DNA of 64,000 bases from Capra hircus (lineage: Eukaryota > Chordata > Mammalia > Artiodactyla > Bovidae), in assembly GCF_001704415.2 (NCBI RefSeq), contig NC_030813.1, forward strand, positions 16,014,001-16,078,000, read 5' to 3'. A model generated the notes under the pieces. The model searched no databases and was not told the DNA's origin. It was given only the letters and a program-made list of their open reading frames with translations. Of this stretch, positions 54,515 through 64,000 are shown piece by piece. The position numbers and the translations under genes were made by a program. Numbering within the stretch: position 1 is the first letter of the stretch; every line of letters starts with the position of its first letter.

Positions 54515-54713
54515 GTTTCTCAGAGGTTAAAGTGTCTGCCTGCAATGCAGGAGACCCCGGTTCTATCCCTGGGTCGGGAAGATCCCCTAGAGAAGCAAAT
54601 GGCACCCCACTCCAGTATTCTTGCCTGGAGAATCCCATGGAGGAAGAAGCCTGGTAGGCTATAGTCCACACGGTGGCAAAGAGTCAGACACGACTGAGCT
54701 ACTTCACTTTCCC
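54515..54713 (+). repeat. Bov-tA SINE
   Basis: tRNA part ('aaagtgtctgcctgcaatgc') then a full BovA unit ending 'gacacgactgagctacttc'. Confidence 0.9.
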
Positions 54714-55229
54714 AAGTCAAATTTTGAGTAAACCATCCAGCCTGGACAAATACTCTAGCTTCAGGTCTTCAAGGTTCTCAAGAGGATGGACTAGATTTTA
54801 ATTGAGGGAGATTAAGAAGGAAATTAGATCTAGGTTTCTCTGAGACCCTAACCAACCAGGATCCACGAAGAACTCTTCTCCAGAGACAAGTCCCAGATTG
54901 CCGCTCCAAGGCTTCACACTTTGTGGCCCACAGTTCCCTCTCCCTAAATGCCCTCGCCTCCTTGACCCTATCCTTAAAATTCTAGCCGTGAAGCCAAACA
55001 AGGGTGTAAAGACGGGAGCAGGGCTGTTTGAATTCGACTCCTGGTCCTGTCCACAGGACTCAGGCTCAGGGTCTTAACCTTCCAGTCCTCATCATCTCCC
55101 TCAAGAAAACCCCAATTTAGGAGGAGGGGATAAACGATTCTCTCTCCCGCATCAGTTCCTGCTGACTCTTCCCATCTCAATAAATGCTACTACCATCCAC
55201 TCAGCTATTCAAAATTCAAGAAGTCTTTC

Positions 55230-55960
55230 TTCACTGCCCTTTCTTTTCATACATAGAATCCCTCAGCAAGTGCTATCTGCTCTAGTTCCAAAACAAACTC
55301 CAAAATTGATCAAATTCTTCCCTTTTTCCACTGCTGTCAACCTTTTCCAAGCCACCAGCACATCTCAATGGCTACTCTTGCCCTCTTCAATCTGTTCTCT
55401 ATACAAGAGCCAAAATGATCTTCTAAAAGCATAAATTAAATCTTGTCACACCCTTGCTAAGAGCTTAGTAGCCCACCCACTGCACTTAGAATAAAATCTG
55501 AAGTCTTCCCCTGTCTGGCCTCTGTCTCCCTCTTTGAACTCTCTTTGCTCTGGGCTCTCTAGGCCTACAGGCCTCCTCTCTGTTCCTGAAATTCATCCAT
55601 TTCCTTCTTGCCCCGGGACTTCGCACACACCACTTCCTCTGCCTGGAACAGCCCTCCATTTAGTCTGCGCCTCGCTGACCCGCGTCACTCAGCTCTCACT
55701 CAGACGCTGCGTCAAGTGGGCTTCCCATCACACTGTTTAAGGCTATCCCTCCTGCAGGACTCCTTGGCTCTCATCTCTCCTTGTTTTAATTTCTTCCCAG
55801 TTCTTCTCTTGACCTGCAGTTAAATCAGTTACAGATTCACTTTTCACTGGCCTATCCCCACAGGGACCTTGACTCTTGTGTTCTCTTGTCAAGGAACCAT
55901 ATTTTGGGGTCATGCGTCCTGAACCTCATCAAAAGCTATTCACTTCCTAAATTACTTAAT
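55230..55960 (+). repeat. L2 LINE, 0.7 kb
   Basis: 'caatctgttctctatacaag', 'atcttgtcacacccttgc', 'ataaaatctgaagtcttcc', 'ttcctctgcctggaacagcc' and 'cgctgcgtcaagtgggcttcc' follow the L2 3' ORF and UTR in order. Short open frames here are L2 remnants. Confidence 0.75.
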
Positions 55961-56986
55961 GGATTCCACTTGAGGAGGCAAAGCCTGAGCCCTTTGATTC
56001 TCCTAAATCGTGCAGCACATCAACTTATATGCAAATAATTACTGAGATTAATTTAATTCTTCCTCAATACCTATAGACGTTTTTTGGTTACTCTACATAT
56101 TTCAATGAAAAATTTAACTTCTTTTGTCATTTCTTCCAAAATGCTTCCAGATACATGCCAGTAAACATAGGTCATCTTCCAATGGTCACAGAAAAACTGG
56201 AAGGATTATGATCTACTTGGGGATAAAATTAGAATCTTCTGAGGAAACATTTTTAAATTTCAAAAACCTAACTTTAAAAATAATAATAATAATGGTCAGA
56301 AGAACTGAAAGCTGTGGTGCATCTTGAGCTATGTTAATTTTATCAGAAATTAAAACAACAACAACTGATATCCCTAGCAAAAGTGTATAATGGAATCATT
56401 GATCCATTACTCTAACATGTAATACTAGTGTTGTTTCTCACATATCTCTATGCTTCAACGTTTAACAAATATCCACAACTTGTTGTGTGATGGTTGAAAA
56501 AAGGAGCCTGTTTTAATCACACTATGATAAAACACAGCAAATATACCTCAACTTATTCAGTTCAGCCCTGCAAGTATGACTGCTATCCAGGCGTCCTCAA
56601 AGTAGAATTCTTCTTAGAAACACAAATAATTAACAGTGAATTCCTAACATTTCTGCTAGCTCCCATTTACCTTCATCTTAAAACCTAGCTGTAACTTCCA
56701 AAAGCTGTAGAAAACAGCATCCACCCTTTTAAAATTTTAGCTGTTTCTTTGAAACCCAAACCCTAGCCTACAAAATGAAAACAGATTAGGCAAAGCACTC
56801 AAACACTGCCTTGAGAGCATAATTAAGTCCAAATAGCTCAACTGGTAACTATGTATTTGATTGGTAAGTTACATAGGTGACTTATACATTACAGTCATGA
56901 TTTCTTAAAGGAAATATCAGATATTAAGATCAAAGTTTTTACAAGTTAAAAAAAGGTGACCATTTAATGATAATAGGTAGGTACGC

Positions 56987-57236
56987 TGCTGCTGCTGCTA
57001 AGTCACTTCAGTCGTGTCCAACTCTGTGGGACCCCATAGACAGCAGCCCACCAGGCTCCTCTGTCTCTGGGATTCTCCTGGCAAGAACACTGGAGTGGGT
57101 TGCCATTTCCTTCTCCAGTGCATGCATGCATGCTAAGTCGCTGCAGTCGTGTCTGACTCTGTGCAACCATATGGACAGCAGCCCCCCAGTCTCCTCCATC
57201 CACAGGATTCTCTAGTCAAGAACACTGGAGTGGGTA
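56987..57236 (-). mobile_element. BOV-A2 SINE
   Basis: Reverse-oriented dimer beginning with (GCT)4. A small gcatgcatgcatgc run (57120-57133) lies at the junction of the two units. Confidence 0.9.
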
Positions 57237-57409
57237 TAGTATAAGCATTTTCCCAGAGAAATTCAGCAGCTGCTATACCTTCCTATTTCAAAAGTGTCTC
57301 ATTTCTGTCCCACATATCTTATCCCAAACTATTTGAAAATTTTCATACATGGAGGAAATATTGGATTTCTGAAATGGATTGAAATGAGTAACAGCTGGAG
57401 CAGCAATCC

Positions 57410-57545
57410 TGACTGTGGGACAAAATGAATGACTTTGACAAGCACCTAACCACTTGGGGCCACAATTTATTCATCTGAAAAAGATGGAATGGGACAAGAT
57501 GATTTCTATATTACCATCATCTTTGACATTCTGTCCTTGTGAAAA
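57410..57545 (+). repeat. MIR-like SINE
   Basis: 'caagcacctaaccacttggg', then 'tttattcatctgaaaaagatgg' and 'acaagatgatttctat', resemble the MIR core and 3' half. Confidence 0.5.
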
Positions 57546-57708
57546 ATCATAAATAATTACAACAATTAATACTACAAATAAATTCAGAAAACACGAATGT
57601 CAATAAATAAAACCATCATTTCCTAAGAAAAAGAGATGCAGTGTTTTCACAAGCAAAGCGGAATGGCCAGATGGTAGGGGGAAGTGAAGAACAGATTATA
57701 TTGGGTGC

Positions 57709-57985
57709 CTGCTGCTGCTGCTAAGTTGTTTCAGTCGTGTCCGACTCTGTGCGACCCCATAGACAGCAACCCACCAGGCTCCGCCGTCCCTGGGATTCTC
57801 CAGGCAAGAACACTGGAGTGGGTTGCCATTTCCTTCTCCAATGCATGAAAGTGAAAAGTGAAAGTGAAGTTGCTCAATCGTGTCCGACTCTTAGCGACCG
57901 CATGGACTGCAGCCCACCAGGCTCCTCCGTCCATGGGATTTGCCAGGCAAGAGTACTGAAGTGGGGTGCCATTGCCTTCTCCAAT
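57709..57985 (-). mobile_element. BOV-A2 SINE
   Basis: Reverse-oriented full dimer: (GCT)4 end, two BovA units joined by 'gtgaaaagtgaaagtgaag', ending 'gccattgccttctcc'. It closely resembles the copies at 2788 and 16578. Confidence 0.92.
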
Positions 57986-58659
57986 GTCTTAGGCTAGTCA
58001 GAAATAAATCCTTAGTCATTTGCTAAGTCAGGCACAGGGACTGGCACAGGGTAAGTACACACAAAAGTTTGTTAAATGAATAAGTGAGTAGAAAAATACG
58101 TACACAGTTTGGCTTCTTACCTCAAGAGCTTAAGTTTTGTAAATTAAAATGGAAAAAATTCAAAAATACTTCAAATGTTACATAGGGGAGACACAGTTAG
58201 GCAGCTGTCCTGTCTAGAGTGACTCCCAGTGGCCAGACTCTCTCTGGCCTTCTTGGCTGAGCAGGGCTGTAAGACCTGAGTCGGGCCTCCACCTTCTCCT
58301 GGGAATGTGAAAATCTGAATAGGCAGGAAGTGACTGAGGTGGCTGAAACATCTTATGGGGGAGCCCTGGAGAGATGACTCCCTGCTGCAAAGTTCACAGA
58401 CTTGCTCTGGTTCCCCTCCCTCCAGAAGACAGGTATCTATCCAGCTATCCTTCCAGAAGGTACTAAAATGTTCTTTCAATAGATTTCTTTAACAAAGTCA
58501 GAGTTAGATTCTGTTTTTGCCACCAAGATTAATCATGATTAATACAGAAAAGGTATGGAACAATACAAATATGCTGTACTCTAACATTACTGTTGAGAAA
58601 GGAACTACCATGTGCTGAAAATCTACATATTAATAGCAGCACTTGTCTGTGTTAACATG

Positions 58660-58800
58660 ATTCAATATTCAACTAAATCTCATAAGGTAGGTGTTCTTCC
58701 TGTTTCCCTAATAGGACTCCAAGGATTAAGTAGCTTGCAGGGCCCAAATCATAAGGTCCAAGTTCATTCAGGTTCGTATGACTTCAAGGTCACCAGGCCA
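58660..58800 (-). repeat. MIR-like SINE
   Basis: 'ctcataaggtaggtgttcttcc' and 'aggattaagtagcttgcagg' match the MIR core in reverse. Confidence 0.55.
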
Positions 58801-60769
58801 CAGTGTCTTTAATATTATTACTTTCAAAACTTGCTGGATTTAAAAGGACTTATCATATATCTGAGTATTCAGAATTATAATTATTCATGTGGCAACTGAT
58901 ACGATATCACTTATGTACTAGAGCCATGATTCTGAATATTAAATTTCTGAATGTAAACTAAATATCTTCTTTAAAAAGCCTTTGTACTCTTCTTCAACAT
59001 AGCTTCTTTTTAAAGGGATAAGAAAACTGTGATAAAAATTTTTGCTTGTAAATTTTCTCTGCTAGAAAAATCTTCAAGTTTTATATATTTCCTGTAAGAA
59101 ATTTCTAGAAGGCATTTGGGATAGAATTAATGAAGTAGGAAGGATCCAGTGCTAAGAGTAATCAGGGCTGATGAGGCAGTACTGGCAGTCTCAGACATCT
59201 ATGTATACCACATTTGGGGTGCTACCTCAGAAGGCAGGACACGGGCTAACACGAACCCTAATCTGGGACACACATTTGTAATTGACATGACAACAGAAGA
59301 GATAAAGACTCAATCCCTTCTGAGCTGTAACACCGAGGACCAATGCATTCTGAAAAGACCACGAAGGAAATGACTAGGGCAGATAATCTAGTGAAGCTAT
59401 TTCTGACGACTCCCACCGGGAAAACTGCATTCTATTCAGAATGACGCATTCTATTCAGAAGGACGAGGCGCTTTTATCCTGCACCCTCCTTCCCCTTCAT
59501 CCCAAACCATTTAATGAGTGATTATATTTGCAATATAAGGTTTACCAGACCCTGGAAATACACTGGGAAGCAAAATATAATCCTTACACTGTGAGATAGA
59601 TGAGTAAATGAACAGCTGTAATGCTGTGTGATAAAGTCTGTGGTGGGTTAGAGCGCTCTGAGTTCATCCAAAGAGACACATACCTGGCAAAATCTTGAAG
59701 CAATTAGAGCATGCTTTAACAAAATGAAATAATTGATTTTTTAAATGCCTCAGATGGTCCTCACTCTTAAATCACACTGACATTTCTGTTAAAAATAAAA
59801 CAGCCCTGAAGTCACACAATTACTTTCTAAAATCCTAAAGTTCCTTTAAGATCTTTCCTAGTAGGTTTTAACTTTTTTAGTTTCCATCCATTCAAATCTT
59901 TTTGCCAATAAATAACTTCATTAGTTTACACATTTCATGCCAAGTTTCAGAAACACTAGCTTTTATATTCCCTATCCCATCTTAAAATAAACAAAAATTT
60001 ATTATTACATGTTGCCACTGGGTGTGGGAAGGAAGAGGGAACATGGAGAATGATTTTTTAAGTTGTTTACAGTAAGCACAGATTCCCTTTGTAATTCAGA
60101 AACATATACGTCTATTAATAGTGCCACAAAATCCAAACACTATGTTCATATTTTCTATGGATCAATTACAGAGATGATGCAAGTACACCAAAATCATTTC
60201 ACTATGATTTAATTATTGTTGGGTAATAATTCTGGTGGTGATATTGTAATTTTGTGACTTGGCATTAAGCAGAAACAAGTATAAGATGATACTGCTCTAT
60301 TTTATGTACTCTGTCCCTTATTTTACTAGAGTATTTTCTACAAAATCTTGATGGATAAAACTTGCTTCATTTATTCTGTGTGCAGCTGCCACAGAATACT
60401 GTGCTCCTTTCTCTCAGGGTATTATAATTCAATACTCAGAATAACATACTTTGTCTTCTCAGCATTTCACAGTGTTAAGACAGCCTTCACTTCATCTCTG
60501 GTGCAACATTTCTGCAGGGCATGTTAGAAATAACTGGAATAATCACTAACTTCTCTCAAACATGTAGGATAAAGAAGAAGCAGTATACAATCTCTTTGTA
60601 CCACCCAGACTCTGAGCCTTTGATTGTATAATTTAGAATCAACACTCTTTCTAGTCTCAGTCTTTCCTCTTCAACCCATTCTTTCTTTCCAACCAATCCA
60701 GTCTATTAATAGCTATGGAAAATCAAAGAAAAAATTCAACCAAACTGATGAGGTTTACTCTAGCTTTCA

Positions 60770-60900
60770 GCCAGAAGATGTCAACACTGTGACTTCTTGG
60801 GCAAGTTATCTAGTCCCTCTTGGCCTCAGTCTCACCTGTAAGTGGGGATCAAGTTGCCTCTTTACCACCTGGAGGTGCTTAAAAGCACAGAGGAAGAGGG
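60770..60900 (+). repeat. MIR SINE
   Basis: 'gtgacttcttgggcaagttatc', 'ggcctcagtctcacctgtaagtg' and following text match the MIR core. Confidence 0.65.
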
Positions 60901-60944
60901 TCTGTGAATTCATCAAGCATCATAAATACATGTTATTAATATAA

Positions 60945-62447
60945 TTGATGGTGTGATCACTCACACTAGAGCCAGACATCTGGAATGCGAAGTCAAGTGG
61001 GCCTTAGGAAGCATCACTACAAACAAAGCTAGTGAAGGTGATGGAATTCCAGTTGAGCTATTTCAAATCCTAAAAGATGATGCTGTGAAAGTGCTGAACC
61101 CAATATGCCAGCAAATTTGGAAAACTCAGCAGTGGCCACAGGAGTGGAAAAGGGCAGTTTTCATTCCAATTCCAAAGAAAGGCAATGCTAAAGAATGTTC
61201 AAACTATCGCACAATTGCACTCATCTCACACACTAGCAAAATTCTCCAAGCGAGGCTCCAATAGTACGTGAACCGAGAACTTCAGATATTCAAGCTGGAT
61301 TTAGAAAAAGCAGAGGAATCAGAAATCATATGGCCAACATCTACTGGATCATCGAAAAAGCAAGAGAGTTCCAGAAAAACATCTACTTCTGCTTTACTGA
61401 CTATGCCAAAACCTTTGACTGCAGAAAATTCTTCAAGAGATGGGAATATCAGACCACCTTACCTGCCTCCTGAGAAATCTGTATGCAGGTCAAGAGGCAA
61501 TAGTTAGAACCAGACATGGAACAATGAACAGGTTCCAAATTGGGAAAGCAGTATGTCAAGGTTGTATATTGTCATCCTGCTTATTTAACATATGCAGAGT
61601 ACATCATGTGAAATGCTGGGTTGGATGAAGCACAAGCTGGAATCAAGATTGCTGGGAGAAATATCAATAACTCACATATGCAGATGGCACCACCCTTATG
61701 GCAGAAAGTGAAGAAGAACTAAAGAGCCTCTTGATGAAAGTGAAAGAGGAGAGTGAAAAAGCTGGCTTAAAACTTAACATTCAAAAAATGAAGATCATGG
61801 CATCTGGTCCCATCACTTCATAGCAAACAGATGGGGATACAAATGGACAGTGACAGACTTTATTTTCTTGAGCTCCAAAATCACTACAGATGGTGACTGC
61901 AGCCATGAAATTAAAAGACACTTGCTCCTTGAAAGAAAAGTTATGACTAACCTAGACAGCATATTCAAAAGCAGAAACATTGCCTTGCTGACAAAGGTCT
62001 GTCTAGTCAAAGCTATGGTTTTTCCAATAGTCATGTATGGATGTGAGAGTTGGACTATAGAAAGAGTTGAGCACCGAAGAACTGATGCTTTTGAACTGTG
62101 GTGTTGGAGAAGACTCTTGAGATTCCCTTGGACTGCAAGGAGATCAAACTAGTCAATCCTGAAGGAAATCAGTCCTGAGTGTTCATTGGAAGCACTGATG
62201 CTGAAGCTGAAACTCCAATACTTTGGCCACCTGATGTGAAGAACTGATTCACTGGGAAAAACCCTAATGCTCAGAAAAATTGAAGGCGGGAGGAGAAGAG
62301 GACAACAAAGGGTGAGATGGTTGGATGGCATCACCAACTTGATGGACATGAGTTTGAGAAACTCCAGGAGTTGGTGATGGACAGGGAGGCCTGCCATGCT
62401 GCAGTCCATGGGGTTGCAGAGTCGGAAACGACTGACCAACTGAACTG
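60945..62447 (+). mobile_element. BovB LINE, 1.5-kb decayed copy
   Basis: A 5'-truncated BovB beginning in the linker and passing through RT to the 3' tail. Perfect 10-bp attaatataa at 60935-60944 and 62448-62457 flank it. The frames 60953-61264 (EVKWALGSITTNKASEGDGI, then VELFQILKDDAVKV) and 61850-62152 are separated by several frameshifts and small deletions. It is more decayed than the copies at 28663 and 32880. Confidence 0.92.
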
Positions 62448-63409
62448 ATTAATATAAGAAATGTTCTTTACTTTTTCTGTTTAAAAATATTTATTATGTC
62501 ACCATACAATGTGAAGTATGGTATTCTGTTTATATGAAAAATATCCCATACTAAGGTAAAATTTTGAAACCAACTTTAAAAGCATATCTAGTTCAAACAT
62601 GACCAAAAATACTCTAATGAACACTGTTATTACAATCAAATAGAAGAAATAAGCTAAACTTACTGTGCTATGCACCTGTCCAAAGGCCTGATTTTTGGTT
62701 AATTGCTCTTTATTCTTACTCAACTCCCTAACTCTTTATCAATAATAAACAGAAAAACACACAGGTATTGCCATCAAATCGCTGGTGCACAGAATCAGTT
62801 ACGATAAAAACAGAACATTAATGTGAGCATGTGTGAGATTACAATACCTGGCATTTGAGGAAGCTCTCAACAACCATTCCTTTTTCTTAACCTCATTCTC
62901 TTTTACATCGAATAAGTTATTTGGAGTTTCTTGATAAGTAGCCCTTTAGGGCATGGGTACAATAAATCATATCAGTGAATAGGACCAACTAAAATTCCCC
63001 TATGATATAACCTTGAATAATAAGGTTAGAAAGAAGGTAATTGTGATGCAATAGCTTATAATTAAGTGACGAACTTCCAGTGATGAACTGTTTCCTGCCC
63101 ACCATGTGTGATAAGACAGAAATCAGTAAGAGAGAAGGGCAGGCCTCACTCCTATCCTGTCACTGAGGCTGGTGAGCCAGGAGGAGTCACTGTAAACCCC
63201 TGCTATGGCTTTCCAGAATTCAAGCTGACCTTACGGTTAGAGGCTGTCACGGCATCTGTCTGGCATTTGCAGGGCCTGTACACAAAAAGTGGAGGAGGCG
63301 GTGCCTGTAACACTGTCCTCGGGGACATCATGCCGATCTCCAAAGGCCTCAGAAACTATCTGATGAGAAAGGATGACGCATTTAAAGGCAGAGCTAAGAC
63401 AGGCAGACA

Positions 63410-63620
63410 GGGATGAGCATCTAACCTGTCACTCAGTAGCTCTGTGACCTGGGTGCATTAACTTCTCTGAATCTCAAGTGTGCCCACCTACACAATGGGG
63501 ACCACAGTGCTACCTCTTGGGGTTTGCATAAGCATTAAAGCTGAGCAGGTATGTAAAGTACCTGAGCACTCAGGTACTCAATCCAACATCATCACCATTA
63601 CCCTGTTATTATGATTATTG
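63410..63620 (+). repeat. MIR SINE
   Basis: 'agtagctctgtgacctggg', 'acttctctgaatctcaag' and 'cataagcattaaagctgag' follow the MIR consensus over about 200 bases. Confidence 0.75.
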
Positions 63621-64000
63621 TAAGCTCTCAGGCAGAAGCAACATGACCCCAAAACACAATTAAGGGCAAACTCCACTGATAACCTAAAACCCCTTGTTCA
63701 TTTCAGGAAGAAGAGCACACCACAGAAAGAGATTCAATAATGGACTTGAAACCAACTGGGATGGCTGGCATATCAGACACCAGTTTGGGGAGGGTAGTAA
63801 GCACATCCTTTAAGAAACTTATTCAATTGATAATTTTCTTTGCTGTATGCAAGTCATAAGCAAGAAAGAACCCATGGAAAAAAATTAAGTACATTTTAGA
63901 CAATGTAACTATTTCAAGACTAATGACATTTACTAGAAAAATCATACCCTCAGTCAGGCCATATGATTATTTTTCTTCTACAGTTCCTACCTGACTTTGG

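Larger units (their letters stand above)
24162..64000 (-). other. MCUB: MCUB intron 1 (inferred), running to the right edge
   Basis: Exon 2 starts in phase 0 and the missing coding length is about 33 codons, which one upstream exon would supply. No such exon, CpG-rich promoter or other host gene is visible in this 39.8 kb. It is dominated by BovB, L1 and SINE copies listed separately. Stretches over 300 bases with nothing I can assign include 24162-25110, 27300-28500, 30900-31930, 35060-36000, 43570-45190, 47890-48865, 52010-53100, 53730-54510, 56000-56965 and 62460-63390. Short AT-rich stretches between other repeats are likewise unassigned. Confidence 0.75.

Noticed and set aside
63108..63416. 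102-codon frame near the right edge as possible MCUB exon 1
   Set aside because: It is on the + strand while MCUB is on the -, lacks a targeting-peptide character, and passes into a MIR.
1..64000. A previously undescribed multi-gene system
   Set aside because: Only CASP6 and MCUB are supported as genes. The rest is introns and repeats, so no novel gene system can be claimed from the sequence.

Overview
This is nuclear DNA from a ruminant, almost certainly a bovid. Host coding sequence occurs only as short exons with consensus splice sites. The rest is dominated by repeats specific to ruminants or cetartiodactyls (BovB/RTE LINEs, BOV-A2 and Bov-tA SINEs, ruminant L1 tails) over an older mammalian layer (MIR, L2, MER5A, Tigger, MLT1, L1M). 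I see no prokaryotic, plasmid or viral gene cluster. The sequence does not let me choose between cattle, sheep, goat or a relative.

Two host genes lie tail to tail. CASP6 (+ strand) enters from the left edge. Its last three coding exons (609-784, 4126-4285, 4970-5208) encode residues 103-293 of an implied 293-residue procaspase-6, including both catalytic residues and the intersubunit linker. MCUB (- strand) fills the rest. Seven exons (24161-24086, 23563-23393, 19544-19440, 13862-13702, 11383-11180, 10641-10525, 9167-9090) join in frame to 303 codons plus stop. Adding about 33 residues of an unseen first exon gives the usual 336 residues. About 3.4 kb of repeat-rich DNA separates the two 3' ends. 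Everything from 24162 to 64000 is best read as MCUB intron 1, with no exon recognised. The two proteins have unrelated roles (an executioner caspase, and the dominant-negative subunit of the mitochondrial calcium uniporter).

The main interest is the transposon record. A nearly full-length BovB (48884-51991) has its 5' half inverted between perfect 15-bp target-site duplications, as twin priming would produce. A 32-bp piece of the U2 snRNA 5' end sits between 14-bp direct repeats (12743-12802). There are several nests: BOV-A2 in Tigger in an MLT1 LTR (2392-3475); Bov-tA and a second L1 3' end in an L1 in MER5A (25120-27290); BovB and Bov-tA in an L1 (28510-30895); and a ruminant L1 tail with BovB pieces in an L1M (16100-19100). 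Intron 1 carries long BovB copies in both orientations that could pair as RNA. In the host proteins, the autocleavage site of caspase-6 reads TQVD instead of the human TEVD.
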